NCBI GenBank assembly: GCA_009760855.2 | Contig: WPIO01000013.1 | Span: 538,501 to 602,500, forward strand | From: Cristatella mucedo | Lineage: Eukaryota; Bryozoa; Phylactolaemata; Cristatellidae | DNA length: 64,000 bases | Direction: 5' to 3' | Shown here: piece by piece, positions 1-11,715 of the stretch | Layout of the letters: every line of letters begins with the position of its first letter | Position numbering within the stretch: the stretch's first letter is position 1 | Position numbers and translations under genes: made by a program | Notes under the pieces: generated by a model | Database searches by the model: none | What the model was told of the DNA's origin: nothing | The model's input: the letters and a program-made list of their open reading frames with translations, nothing else

Positions 1-867
1 AAGTAAGCCACCAGGCCGCGGCCGCTGAGCCGCCGGACGCAGGCAGACCGGCCTGCGGGTGCAGCTGCCCGACGTGCCCGCCGCCGCCACGCGAAGTGCG
101 CAGCGCAGCCAGCCAGCTCTGCGCACGCCGGCGGCTCGCGTCCGTGCGCGCACCAGGCCCGCAGAGCGCAGATCGGCGGCGGCGTGCAGGCTTCTTACAT
201 CTTCGAAGATGGAGCCGACGTTCGCCGTCACCAGCAGAAACCTCGCATCGCAGACGACCATGATCTGGGCTCGAAGCTGGCGCGCAAGCGTTCATCCGCG
301 GGTCGACAGCGCGAGCACCCGCAACGAGATCTCGCTACCGCCGAGACGACTTCTGAGGCACTCGCGCGCGCCGGTCGATCGGCGGGTCTCAGCGAGCCCG
401 GCCCACGATCGGGTACGACGTCAACGGGAGGCTTCTTTCGTGTTGGAGGTACGTTTAGTGGTAAACACCCTCTCCAGCCTGACCCAACCCTGACCCAACC
501 CATCCGGAAGTCGTCGCTATTGCGCAGACTGCTAATCGCTAAGCGAACGACTAGCTGCCTGCACCCCTGGTCTCGCGAACCCGGTCGATAATGCCGACTA
601 CGCGCCTGGTCGAATCGTTTCGTTAGTCCATCTTACGCGCCGCTCGGTGGTTGTGCGGGCTTAATTTTACAGCGATCGGCATCGCTTATCGCCACGCAGC
701 CGCTTGCCGTACCAAGCCGCTCGCGGCGATTCCCCTCGAATGCGTTCCGTCTCGCGTCGAGTCGCTATTCCCGAGTAACCGGACGCTGTAGTTACAATTA
801 AACGTGCTGCTCGACCAATCGCCGTCTGTGTAATGGGATTCATTCTTATTTTTTATCCGGTCTAAAT
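1..867. other. GC/CpG-rich unassigned sequence
   Basis: GC-rich at the left edge, falling to moderate GC by 800. The open frames here are low-complexity Arg/Ala/Ser-rich and match no family I recognise. It could be a CpG-island promoter or first exon of a gene to the left, but nothing proves it. Confidence 0.3.
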
Positions 868-955
868 CAGCAAATGTAAAGCGCCTAGAAAGAGATTGAG
901 TGCTCCTAGGGCGCTTTATCAAGTGTGTTATTATTACTACCGATATTATCCTACG
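868..955 (+). repeat. LINE-A 3' end only (strongly 5'-truncated)
   Basis: The tail AAAGCGCCTAGAAAGAGATT is followed by AGGGCGCTTTATCAAGTG and a short (ATT) tail. The same tail ends the longer LINE-A copies in this window. Confidence 0.75.
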
Positions 956-1305
956 CCAGCGCCTTCGCCTTTTGATGTGCACAGAGCTGCCGCTGCCGAC
1001 TGTCAAAAATTTTGTAAATATTTCCATGATTACCGATAAGCACTTCACTTTTCTTCTGTTCGCTCCCATGCGCTTTTCGTGCGTACATGATTCATGATTC
1101 AGAACACGTTACTTAACCGTAGACCTTTTTAGCTAGTTGCCGCGATTGCTTCGCGTTCACTTTATTAGCCAGCTATCGATAGCGTGGTGCTTACTTTTGT
1201 GCTCACGATACCCTAAATGTCATAAAACCATTGGGTACTGATTCTCTTGAAGCGAGCTGTAAAGAATCTGAACAGATATTAAGTTATCTTAGGGCGCAAT
1301 GCAAA

Positions 1306-1400
1306 TAATAATAGTACACTTCATAAAGCGCCCTCAGAGAACTGCCCTCAGAGAACCCAATCTCACTCTAGGCCCTTTAATCTGCTGATGCCGTTGAATT
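1306..1400 (-). repeat. LINE-A 3' tail with a local duplication
   Basis: Reverse orientation tail (CACTTCATAAAGCGCCCTCA). The phrase CCTCAGAGAACTG/CCTCAGAGAACCC is duplicated. It sits directly against the next LINE-A copy. Confidence 0.7.
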
Positions 1401-1401
1401 A

Positions 1402-2503
1402 ATTCTTATTATTATTATGCATTTGTATAGTGCCCTCAGAGAACTTAATCTCTTTCTAGGTACATTGAAAATGCTGCACAGGAAACATGATCGAATGGAT
1501 AGTGGTACCATGCTTAATGTCAACAAGTATAACGTGGTTAGAAGTGATATGCACTGAGTCAGCATGCCAATGTGGTTAGTAGCAGCTGGCACTGTCAGCA
1601 AGCGAAAGCAAACAAACAACGAATCACATAGACCCACTAAATGCTACGATACATAGATGCGTTTTAGCTACTTTTTAAATGTCCTTTTTTTCAAGTCAGT
1701 AGATGTCGTGACTCCGGTCGGAAGTGAGCTCCAGGCTTTGGGAGCATTCTAACCGAAGAATCGGTCTTCAAACGATTTGGAGTTCCTACGAGGTAGAGCT
1801 AAACGGATAAGCAAATGGTACGATCTTTAGACGGCCGGGGAGTAGATCTGATAGGTAGGTTGGAGGCAAAGATTGAAGGGACCTAAAAGTGAGCGACAGA
1901 ACCTTGAAGTCGCTGCGATACTTGATTAGAAGTCAGTGTAGGTCGGCAAAAGGTGGTGTGATGTGGCAACTGTGACGCTCACGACACACAAGCCTAGCTG
2001 CAGAGTTTTGCACCAGCTGTAAACGCCCGATTGCACAGGTCAGTGGACTAGCAAGCAGTTAGTTATAGAAGTCAAGACGGGATGTCACAAATGCATGGAC
2101 CAACTTTGATGTGGTATCCCTGTCTAAACAATTTCAGCGATGCTATGTATCTGAAAGTAGGCAGACTTGACTGTAAAGCTGATGTGGTTGTTTAATGAAA
2201 GGTCACTTTGGGACAGGATACCTAGATTTTGTGCAGATTCAACAGTAGATGTGCAGGCAGAGCCGATTTTGAGTGTTAGGTTTTCCCATTTCTGAGTCAC
2301 ACTTGGTTTGCCCATAACTAGCAAGTTGGATTTATCATTCAAGAACGTTTGCTACCATCCATATGCAGATGCCATCAATACATGCAGCAAGTGAGTTGAG
2401 AGAATTAGACGTAGTGGACGGCTGGGAGAGATCAAAGCAAAGGTACGACTGAGTGTCATCTGCATAGAATTGAAAGCCTAATATGTGCATGGCAATCAGA
2501 TAA
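1402..2503 (-). repeat. LINE-A (CR1/L2-like non-LTR retrotransposon), 3' UTR and C-terminal reverse transcriptase remnant
   Basis: The minus strand reads the C-terminal RT region in broken frames: FYADDTQ box (2335-2562 frame), [31 protein letters not shown], then the 3' UTR with CATG-rich subrepeats and the hairpin tail. Many frameshifts and stops; not functional. Confidence 0.85.
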
Positions 2504-3189
2504 TAATAATAACAATACATTTTATATAGCATCCTCAGAGAACTCAATCTCTTTCTGGGCACTTTGTATTTGCTGCAAAGGAAGCACCATCAAAAGGTTA
2601 GCGGTAGTATGCTCATTAAACAACAAGAATAACATCGTTAGGGATGGCATGCACAGGGTCAGCATGCAAGTAAGGTAATTGGCAGCATGCACAGTGTCAG
2701 CATGCATAAGCATATAAAGGACGAATCACAGGGACCCACTAAGTGCTGCGACAAATAGAGGCGTTTTTAATTTCTTTTTAAATGTCGGAAAGAAGGAGAG
2801 TAGAAACCGTGAAAAGAACCGGACCAAGGGGAGAGCCCTGAGGTGCCCCATACTTCAGTGGTTTCTCAAATGGTACGATAGTACCTGAATCGTTGCAGTG
2901 CACTATCAGTGATGCCCAGGCGAAATGAGTGCAGCTCAAGAAGGACTTGGTGATCGATAGCATTAAAAGCTACCGTGAGATCGAGAAAAACAAGCAGAGA
3001 TGCTTCACCTAAGTCTGCATTGCTAAGATGGTCGTTATACACCCGAAGCAATGCTGTGGTGATTAGTGATTAGCTGTGAAACCAGATTGAAACTTACTTG
3101 CTAAACGTGAAGTTTTGAGCTCAGCTCGTCTTCCACGAACTCGTACCAGTGCCTTTGATTGGAATGGTAGAATGGAGAGTGAGCATAAG
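2504..3189 (-). repeat. LINE-A copy with an internal deletion
   Basis: A (TAA)n and hairpin tail, then the 3' UTR to about 2785, jumps directly to the RT core (SLLVFLDLTVAFNAIDHQVL; LKYGAPQGSPLGPVLF). The middle of the element is missing, either a deletion or a rearranged insertion. Confidence 0.85.
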
Positions 3190-3655
3190 TTGATAATAAT
3201 ACACTTGATAAAGCGCCGTCAGAGAACTCAATCTCTTTCTAGGCGCTCTACAAGTGCTTCTCAAGTTCTCTTGGTCTAGGGTTACTTTTCAGTTAGGGCC
3301 TGACTACAGCCTCTTGAAACGTTAGGAAACATGGCCTGAGGCTAATGACATTTTTATTATGCTATTATGCATGGCAGCAGCAGATCTATGCATCGTAGAA
3401 GCCAAACAGTGGTAATAAGGTCTTGAGGACAATGTGTCTTCTTTGATTTAGATATGAACTTGAGATTAAGGTCACTCACATCCTCCTTGAATATAGACGT
3501 TAAGGTGCTGCAAGGAATAGAGGGACAGAAAGGAATAGAGGAACAGAATAGACTCCAGAGTGGATGCTGCCAGCCTAGGGATGGACTTCCTGATCTTGTC
3601 CATCTTGTAGACAAAGAAGCTACGTAAGCGATTATCTAGATCAGAGGTCTTCAAA
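3190..3655 (-). repeat. LINE-A copy, tail joined to a more 5' part
   Basis: A hairpin tail (CACTTGATAAAGCGCC) is followed by sequence that, in longer copies, lies upstream of the RT core (CAAGTTCTCTTGGTCTAG, as also at 35468 and 57520). The 3' part of the coding region is missing. Confidence 0.7.
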
Positions 3656-4242
3656 CTTTGGCCTTTAGGTCAGATACAGCCTAACTAGTCTCTATTCTGG
3701 CCTAACGCCCCATGGTTATTCACTGTTGAATCCTGCCTAATTGAATTGTCGAGGTTTTTCCCGTTTATTAGTGTTATTTGCAGCTCAAGCTGTGGCTTGT
3801 GTTTTAAAACTCATATCAGACGTTTGTATTAAAACAGACGCCTGGCCGGGGGAGGGGAAAAAATGTCAACCCTTATCATTGCCAACGCTTTTTTGGTCGT
3901 CTGGCCCAGCCCACTCTGCCGACCCGGCGGACCGGGCTGGTTTCGTCTGGCCTAGCACGCATTCTTGTCCTCTTGAGATAACATAGCAGTTTGGAGGGTT
4001 TGACGACCCCTGAGCTTGATCGTCGCAGGGATCGCTAGATAGGGAGCTAACCAGGAAGTGGTTAACGAGATGGTTAATCGTAGACGTCAGCATTTTTGGA
4101 TTGTGCGGATTGTGCATATGAGAATCCGAAATACTTTTGCACAAGCTAGACATGACCTTTGCTAGGATCAATTGGTACGATCAACAGAAGTCCTCAAACG
4201 TCTGTTGATGAACTAACAGTACCGATCTTTATATTTTTTTCA
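3656..4242. other. No gene or repeat recognised
   Basis: Moderate GC; short open frames with no recognisable domain. Confidence 0.4.
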
Positions 4243-4322
4243 AGCTTAATAATAATAATAGCACACTTGATAAAACGCCTTCGGAGAACCCCTCTCTTTC
4301 TAGGCGCTTTAAATTTGCTCGG
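4243..4322 (-). repeat. LINE-A 3' tail only
   Basis: (TAA)n followed by CACACTTGATAAAACGCC and the hairpin tail. It abuts a SINE-A in the opposite orientation. Confidence 0.75.
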
Positions 4323-4455
4323 TAGAGCTAGTTTGGTCCAGCGGTTAAGGGGCTCGCTCCGACCAAGGCCTGACTGAGGTCGTGGGCTTTAGCTCCGAGG
4401 CATATGTCAAGCGCCTGAATAGAAATTAAGTTCTCTTGTGGGGATATACAAATGA

Positions 4456-4460
<5 letters not shown>
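4323..4460 (+). repeat. SINE-A (tRNA-headed SINE with LINE-A-like tail)
   Basis: An A-box-like TGGTCCAGCGGTTAAGG and a degenerate B box (GTGGGCTTTAGCTCC) form a tRNA-like head. The tail GCGCCTGAATAGAAATTAAG then GATATACAAATGAAT is the same hairpin tail as LINE-A. It ends in a (TA)n tract. Confidence 0.75.

Positions 4461-4509
<49 letters not shown>
4459..4509. repeat. (TA)n microsatellite
   Basis: About 50 bp of alternating TA directly after the SINE-A tail; it may have grown from the SINE tail. Confidence 0.95.
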
Positions 4510-4512
<3 letters not shown>

Positions 4513-6545
4513 AGCTATTTAATGTCTGCGGTAAACCATAGGCTGCCTTGGCAAGGACGAGCATTTCGCTTAATCAGAAGTGCAAACTCGTATGGCACGT
4601 CAGCTAGTATCGTCTTGTTGCACACGCTGTAAACTGGATGAGATCTGCATGCGGTCAGCTAAGCAGAATTTGGTAATAATATGATAATAGCATTGATGAT
4701 AGCATGCAGTTGTTGGAGAAGGTTCGGTCGAGGGTGTGACCCTTGATGTGAGAAGGGTCATGTGCATGAGCCACAAAAGAAAGTGGGTCAGTCAGTGCAC
4801 AAAATTCAGTGCTGAAGGCTAATGATCGTGTCTTTGACGAGCAGTGAATCTTTTTTTATTAGCTTGATGATTGGCCCTACTACGTGCTATCGGATGTGTG
4901 CGAAGGAGCTCTAGTGTGTAGCGTCAGCCCAGCCTTCCTACGCTCTACACACCCGTAGGTCACGCTGAAAGGGCTGCCCCAACCAAAGTGCTACTACAGC
5001 TAGCACTCAAGTTGAAACAAACTACTCGTCCAGGCTTCCCTTGGGGTCTGCTAGGCTTTTACCGAATTCGATTTGCCTTGCTTAATGAGCCGTGCCAGAG
5101 GAATTTCGGAGGCGGGCGTTGAAGTTGCAGGCACGAGGTATTTCTTCACGGAGAATAGGCCAGTTTTGCCTAGATAAAATTAAACACGATCCTAGTATGG
5201 CACCCAGTGGCGGAGCCCGGGGCATAGTTACAGCGGGGAAGCGGCCGGGGCCACGCCCCCTATTCCTATGCCCCTCCCGATCGTCACCAACTACCATTAT
5301 TTATATCTTAATTCCACTCGATGAGCCTGCGCCAAGCTGATGTTAAATAACGCTACGATTGTTCGCTACGATTGTTTTTGAGGGTTTTGCCTCTCTACAT
5401 GGAAATCTAGGGAGCAGTGCCGCCTAGATTAAAATTCTGGCTCCGCCTCTAGAGGCAATCTTTCGGGGTTTACGGCTGGGGTCAATTTCATGGGTGCTCA
5501 TTATTATTTTACTGTCGTATTTTTTTCAAGTTTCGGATGAGTCTTAAATTAATGTTAGGACGGCGCGCAGAGGCGCGCCCAGCGGTGCTCCTGCGACGCA
5601 CCACTTTCTGCTGTGCAAAATCGGGGCACATATTTCTCTCGTCCAGACGAAAACGAGGCTACTCATCTTGCGACCGGAGCTTCCGATTCCAACAAAAACG
5701 AGACATTAGATGGGGTCGCAACGGCCAGATTGGGCAGCACGCCGTTGGTTTGCCGCTCCAGGCTGCTTCTTCGGAAAGGCTATCGAGGTTTTTCAGACGG
5801 GCTAACTAGAGTCTGCCTGGCGGCAGGCAAACCTTGCGGCGAGGCAAGCCCTGGGCTTTCACAGCTGCATATGTAGGGAAATAATGACAAAAATAATAGA
5901 TGCGTATATAAAGTCTCTCCTCAGTCGGTGCCTAGAAAACTTCCGGGCGGAGCTCGCAATTTTTAATTACATTACTGGAAACTCGCATCTCGCGGGTGCA
6001 TTCGGAGTGCGAGCAGAATTGAGGCTGCTTGTTTTTTATTTTAGAAAGCTGGAGAATTTTTGAGGAGGAGAACAGGGAAACGAGGCCGGCCAGGCGGCGC
6101 ACCTGCAACGTAAAGCTTCACTGCGTCTCCGGCGAAGGGTCGGCTCGCCTGTCTACAAGAGTGCTAAAAAAAAAGAATTTCAGACGTCGTCCCTTCCAGA
6201 GCCCCAATGCCAATTCCAAGTCGTCTTAAGGACGAACATCCGGTTGAGGAAATGCAAAACCATGCGCTGCTAACCTTTGTTAGTCGCAGCGCCGCCAGAT
6301 GGCGGAGGGGCTAACTGAGTGCTAACCGTTGAGCCTTTAGCCTTTGACCCCCACCCCACCGCACCCCACGGCTCTCGATCGCCTGGCGTACACCGCCCAA
6401 GTGGCCGCCGAGACTCCTGCGAGGGCCTATCACGCTTACGAATTTTTTTCAAAACAAAGTTTCTCAATACGAGTGCACACTGCAGCTCTATGTGCTGGTA
6501 TGCGCAGCAGATTCGAGGTCCTGCTCCAGAAGGGACTACGCTTGG
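4510..6545. other. Unassigned sequence, GC-rich in parts
   Basis: No recognisable protein domain on either strand. The open frames (for example 5092-5340 and 5537-5809) have no family signature that I know. Confidence 0.35.
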
Positions 6546-6725
6546 TGGGCCGTGACGGCACACTAGGTAAGGTGGTTGCTTTCACGACCTCGGTCCCGAG
6601 GTCGTGGGTTCGATTCCTGTGGTGGGCGATCCTTTATCGCCACTGCAAGCGGTGGTAATAGCCATAAAGGCTTTTCTGTCGCTATACAAAAAGAGGCTGT
6701 TTAATCAGCTAGGATTTATTTTCTT
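6546..6725 (+). repeat. SINE-B (second tRNA-headed SINE family)
   Basis: The head has GTAAGGTGGTTGC and a B box in GTGGGTTCGATTCC. The body is GGCGATCCTTTATCGCCACT, and the 3' end is CGCTATACAAAAAGAGGCTG. At least ten copies occur in the window, with near-identical bodies at 20278 and 40737. Confidence 0.8.
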
Positions 6726-8412
6726 TACGCTGCTTGTTGTTTCTGTACACCGATCTAGGAGGGCAGCACTAAGCGGCCGGCCTTGAGGAGCGCGCGAGCG
6801 CGCTCGGCGAGGCTTTACACGAGTTTCTTCGTTTTAATAAGAAGAGTTACCATTTCTTACAAGATGGATCGTATTTTCAGAGTTTTTTTTTAAATCTATA
6901 ATTATTTGTTGACAGGTCTCTAAAGATTCTCCGATGGGCACGTCCTCTCCGATCGCCGAGTTTCGTCGGTCGGCGGAGGCCGACGCGAAGCGCAGCCGTC
7001 TGCTGCCGCAGCTGCTGGTGCGACGGCAAGTCGCACTTTGGGCACTCTCAGTGCTCCCGTCTCTTACGCGGCGACTCGTCGTAATGGAGGTATATCGATC
7101 GGTCCGCAAGGCAGCGTCTAGCGGACGCTTCTTCACGCGCAGGGCGATCGCGACCATTAGCAGCGAGCGCTTTCGGCCTGCTATGTCGGACTCTTGGAAT
7201 CGCGGCACGAATCTCTTTTTGGCGTCCCGAACGGTGTTTCCAAGCGGCGCGCCTACGGCGCGGACATAAAGGCCGTTCGGGTGGCTTTTCACGTTAAAAG
7301 CTACCTAAAGTAAGAGCGGTTCAAATTAAACTGAGGTTTGGAGTGAGTTTAAAGAAGATTAAAGAGGTTTTCTGAGGAGCGCATTAGGAAGAAAAGTCTA
7401 TAGCCTTGTGCCACGCTCCTGAACGCCAGGGTTTAGCTCCTCTAAAAGCAAGATTGCGGCTGCGCCCGGGCAGTTTTTGCTTCGCTAGCTTGGCAGTCAA
7501 AGACGTCGAGACCTCTGTTGAACCTCACTGCTCGCCAGTCTAGGAGCGAGGCTCGTTTTTTATTTCCGATTTTAAGCTCGTCGTCCAAAGTGCACCTGTT
7601 TTCGAGAGCGATACGACGATTTTTAATTCGACGAGCATCGCGCGGAAGTCAAAGGCTGTCGGCCGCGAAATTCCCCAACTGAGCGGAAATGCCTCGGCAA
7701 TCAAGCGCAACTGCTAGGCTCCCTGGAGGGAGGGGCGCGTGCCGGAGCCACTTCGCAAAGAGACGTGAAAGAAAACGACGCGACGGCGGACCTTTGCGAA
7801 CCTTTCGGCTTCGACAACCGCGACGTGGCAAGTGGCTGAGAGAGCGCCTTTAGGTCGCAAAGGCTCGTTGCAGCCGAAGGCAACGAACCTGTGCCGCCGC
7901 TCGACGGACGGAGACACTGAAAGCACGGTTGCGTTCGCTCTACGTCAGCCCTGAGTCAGCGGGCCGATGTCCTTTCCCAATCGGTGCAATTTCTCGTGAA
8001 ATCGCCTCCCCGTTTTTTTTATTAAGGCATTCAGCTTGCGCAGCATTTCCTGGTCGCAATATTCACTGTGCATTAGTTGCCGTTGTCGTTGCGATCGACA
8101 GCGGCCACGCCCACCTGCTCTCGCACCGGCCGCATTTGAACAGCGGGACGCTGCCGACTGATTGACTTTGCTATGCAAATTCGGTCGCGTCTGGTCGTTT
8201 CCCTCAATCGGCCGACGACGAGCGCGGCGCGCGCCGAAGGTCTAGAAAGAGAACGCTGCGGCCTGCCACTCTCGTATGCCAAGATCCGCTGGGTGTGCCC
8301 TCAGAGTTTAGAAGAGTTTTCGAAACTGTGACTAGCTTTAAAAAATTATAGACTTTAAATTGCATCACACCTGCAGCTCCGATCGAGCGCCGTAGCTTCA
8401 AGCGACCGCCCA
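6726..8412. other. CpG-rich unassigned block
   Basis: High GC with many CpGs and overlapping Arg/Ser-rich open frames on both strands, which look like by-products of composition. A promoter or first exon is possible but no domain is seen. Confidence 0.35.

Positions 8413-8453
<41 letters not shown>
8413..8453. repeat. (CT)n microsatellite
   Basis: About 40 bp of CT dinucleotides. Confidence 0.95.
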
Positions 8454-8455
<2 letters not shown>

Positions 8456-8935
8456 CGCGTGCGTTAATTCGCTTGAAGCTATCCGCTACATAGGCAGCGT
8501 GCGTTCGTCGAATACGGATGCGTTCGTACGGACATCGTCGAGGTACTCGGGAGCTTTTTTTTTTAATTTTAACTGCGAACGCACAATAGCGGGCATCGCA
8601 GGAGGAAGAATTCAGTCCCGAACTCGGGCAGGCGATTGCGAGTCTCGGACAGAATCCGTTTTTCGCACGGAAAAAACCTCGACCATTGAGGCGCGACACG
8701 CGGTCAAGGACGTTTCTTCGTTTTCCGCCCGGAAAGGCTCATTGGCAGTTCTAAAAACGGGCAATTCTCCACTTAAGTGAGATACTGTAGAACGCGCACC
8801 ACCCGAAAAGCCTTTTCGGCGTACCTAATAGATATCAGCGGCCTGTACCCTTAAGGTATCGCGGGGAGCTGACCGAAGGCGCCGCTCGGCGGTCGTATTG
8901 TCCTGTCTGAAATCTACTCCTTCAGTAGATCTTAA

Positions 8936-9018
8936 AATAATAATAATAATAATAATAGTACACCTATATAGCGCCATCAAAAAAACTCAATCTCTCATAG
9001 GCATTTTACATTTGCACT
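8936..9018 (-). repeat. LINE-A 3' tail only
   Basis: (AAT)n followed by GTACACCTATATAGCGCC and the reversed hairpin tail, ending CATTTTACATTTGC. Confidence 0.7.
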
Positions 9019-9428
9019 CGTACACTTTGAAAAAAATGACGGTTCTGTTTACAGTACGAACGCGACGGGCAGTGAAGATTGCTCCCAGCAGCAGCAGTCG
9101 AACCCGTGACGTGGGTAGTGACGTACGAATGCCCAATCCCTCCTGCCGAGATCCGCCGGGCAAATATGGACTTGTTATCTTAACTAATTGGCGATCTTTC
9201 TTGCTGCCGTGTTCTGCCACCGTTGGCGCACCTGCGTGTAGCGGGTGCTGCACCTGTAAGTCGCCAGCCATATTACAAGGCTCGGGGCTGCATTGGCTAT
9301 TGCCTTTCGTCGGCAAGGTCTAGCGCGTGCTTTCCGCCTACGTAGTGCAGAAGCCGCTACGCCCTGTTTGTAACACTATTCGCTGTGGGTTTGCTGGTTT
9401 AATTGCTGTTCGCATGCTTCAGCCATCC

Positions 9429-9566
9429 GGTGGTTTGGTAGACGCGGCCAAGACGGGGTAGCACTAGAAGAGATTGCGTCATTGTGAGCTGTGAATCGGT
9501 GGTTTTGGTAGACGCGGCCAAGACGGGGTAGCACTAGAAGAGATTGCTTCATTGTGAGCTGTGACT
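9429..9566. repeat. Tandem duplication, 2 x about 70 bp
   Basis: Two nearly identical copies containing GGTAGACGCGGCCAAGACGG and AGAAGAGATTGC, period 70 bp (9438 and 9508). They differ at a few positions (GCGTC/GCTTC, GAATCGG/GACTCGG). Confidence 0.9.
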
Positions 9567-9649
9567 CGGAATCGTGGCCCGAGTCGAAGCGCATGGGGTA
9601 ATGAACTCGATCTTCCCAGGGTCTCTTTCCCAAGACGTTCTTCATAACT

Positions 9650-9760
9650 CAGTTCGTGGGCTCTAGCCCGGCGGCGGACGCCAACTGCAAGCGGCGGTGA
9701 CAGCCATTAAGGCTCTTCTGCATCAACGAGTCAACGAGTCTGTTAAAAAATAGCTAAGCT
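9650..9760 (+). repeat. SINE-B, diverged
   Basis: B-box remnant GTGGGCTCTAGCCC, body CAACTGCAAGCGGCGGTGAC, and AAGGCTCTTCTG before the degraded 3' end. Confidence 0.55.
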
Positions 9761-10960
9761 TGTTTTTAGATGGACTTGTCGGTGTGCGTTGACCATACAA
9801 CGCGGCAATGACTTTTGACTTTGAGATTCCTGACCACTAATTCATATTCTAGCGGAGCATCCCTTCCTCCCTTCTTCCTTGGATTGTCACCTCAGGCTAT
9901 GCGAGAGTGCTCCCACTCGGTGTGCTATCTCGTCTTTCGAATTTCAAGTGTGGCTGCGGTCGGGGTAGATTTACAGTTTGAAATATAGTATTGCCAAATA
10001 GCATTCGAACCTAGTCTGCGGGGGACCTCAATCCGTGACGTCAGCTAGTTGCCTTCGAGGAGCGTAATTACAAGCCAACAACTCTGGAAGTGGTAATGTG
10101 GAGGGCTGCCTCAAGGTACGCACACTGTTTTACATTCGTGAACGGCTGCAGGTCCAAGCTTGCTTATGCATTTTGCAGAGTAGCGCAGCGAAGCTTAGGC
10201 CGACCAATTAGAGACGCGCACGTGCATCCAGCTTAGCTTTTTTAATTACGCCTCCGCGGAAGGATTCCACCATTCCGAATAGCGGGCCACCCAGAATCCT
10301 GGACTGCTTCTTCCAACATGGTTAACTTGCGGTTCTTTTATTACGATCATTAGTGTGACTATCGCAAGTGCCGTAATTCAAAGCCTTTATATTTGTGGCG
10401 CTAAACATTCACGCAATTTTTTAAGGTCAGGCAGGGAGCCCAACACGCTGATAATACTATTTATAATACTAATCTATTTTAATGGCGCACTTGGAAAATA
10501 AAACTAATTCACTTTTCAGGCTCTTAATATGGGCTGGAAAGGATGCGTGACCGACTGATTAGCGATAATTATACGACAATCACTGCAGCCGCATGCGAAA
10601 CGCGAACGGAGCACGTACCAAACGGGCGGAGAAAATGTTTAGTAGGCAGCGAGGGGGCTGCAACTTCACTTTGCCAGCAGGGAGCGGAGCGGACGACTTC
10701 GCGCGGGTGCGTACAGCGAGACGTCCGGTAGCGTAGCGTAGCGCGGGGCGCATGCAGTCTGCTCCGGTCTGCTCCAACGAATCGTTAGCCGTGCGTCTAG
10801 TAGCTTCTAGTAACTTCTAGCTATTGCAGTCTCGGTCAAACCTCAGTCAAACTCTCCAAACGCACGAGCGAAGGGCGAAGTAGCGCTAGGAGCTCATCCG
10901 CGCGCTCAAAGAAAACTATCGTGTGCGTGAGAGAAATCGTTGGCATAGATATATAGGTCG
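9761..10960. other. No gene recognised
   Basis: Mixed AT- and GC-rich sequence. A CpG-rich patch lies at about 10540-10930. Confidence 0.35.
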
Positions 10961-10964
10961 GTTG

Positions 10965-11170
10965 ATTTAAAAAGCCTCACATTTACACTGCGGCAGAAGA
11001 GCCTTAACGGCTATCGCCACCTATCACCCCGTGGGCAATAAAAGATATACGTGCGATACATTGTATATACTGATTTATAAGATGCATTTATAAGATACAC
11101 TGTACGCCTCGAACCCGCGACCTGGTTCGTGAAGAGTGAGCACCTAATCCCTGTGCTAAGATCAGGCACG
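10965..11170 (-). repeat. SINE-B, reverse orientation, with an internal insertion
   Basis: AGCCTCACATTTACACTGCG, GAAGAGCCTTAACGGCTATC and a reverse B box (CTCGAACCCGCGACC). The body is interrupted by an AT-rich stretch of about 60 bp with a repeated ATTTATAAGAT. Confidence 0.6.
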
Positions 11171-11649
11171 GTATTCAATTTAAAAATTGAAGACCATGCA
11201 CCTTATAGCTGCACAACGGCCCAGCAGCCGGGCGCAATGAATTAGCGACTGGCAGACCGTCGCTAAGAGTGATTGTCCAGGTCTGTCTTTTCGCGTTTCT
11301 CCAGTCCACCGTGTGATTATCTCCAGAGCGGTTACATACGTATTTAACTAACACGCTGATTAAAATTGTCCTGGTCAATATTTCAGTATTCAATGCACAA
11401 TTACATTTTCCGTTTCAACTGTACGAGTGCACACGTTGTAGTGATTTATGAAAATTTGAAAAAATGATCTTCCTTGACATTTTTGGCATGACACGTACAT
11501 ATCTCTACCGTCGTTCAAGTACTGTAGATATCACAAAGGACGCAGTATATGCCTGACGCCAGCGATTGTCTTTACGGACTTACGGACTCACCGAATTCAA
11601 AATTATAAAGCTCGATACGGTACTGTGCACGTCTGGTTTCGTTGAGAGT

Positions 11650-11715
11650 AGTAATAATAAATATATTTACAGCACCCTCAGCGAACTTACTCTACCTCGA
11701 GGGACGCCTGGAATG
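11650..11715 (-). repeat. LINE-A-type 3' tail only
   Basis: AATAATAAATATATTTACAGC followed by CCTCAGCGAACTTACTCTA. Diverged. Confidence 0.5.

Noticed and set aside
59-591. Overlapping frames of 144 and 135 codons at the left edge
   Set aside because: Two overlapping frames plus one on the other strand in CpG-rich DNA point to composition rather than coding.
6549-6640. tRNA gene
   Set aside because: It has A- and B-box-like sequences but continues into a repeated body and 3' end shared by many copies, so it is a SINE head and not a tRNA gene.
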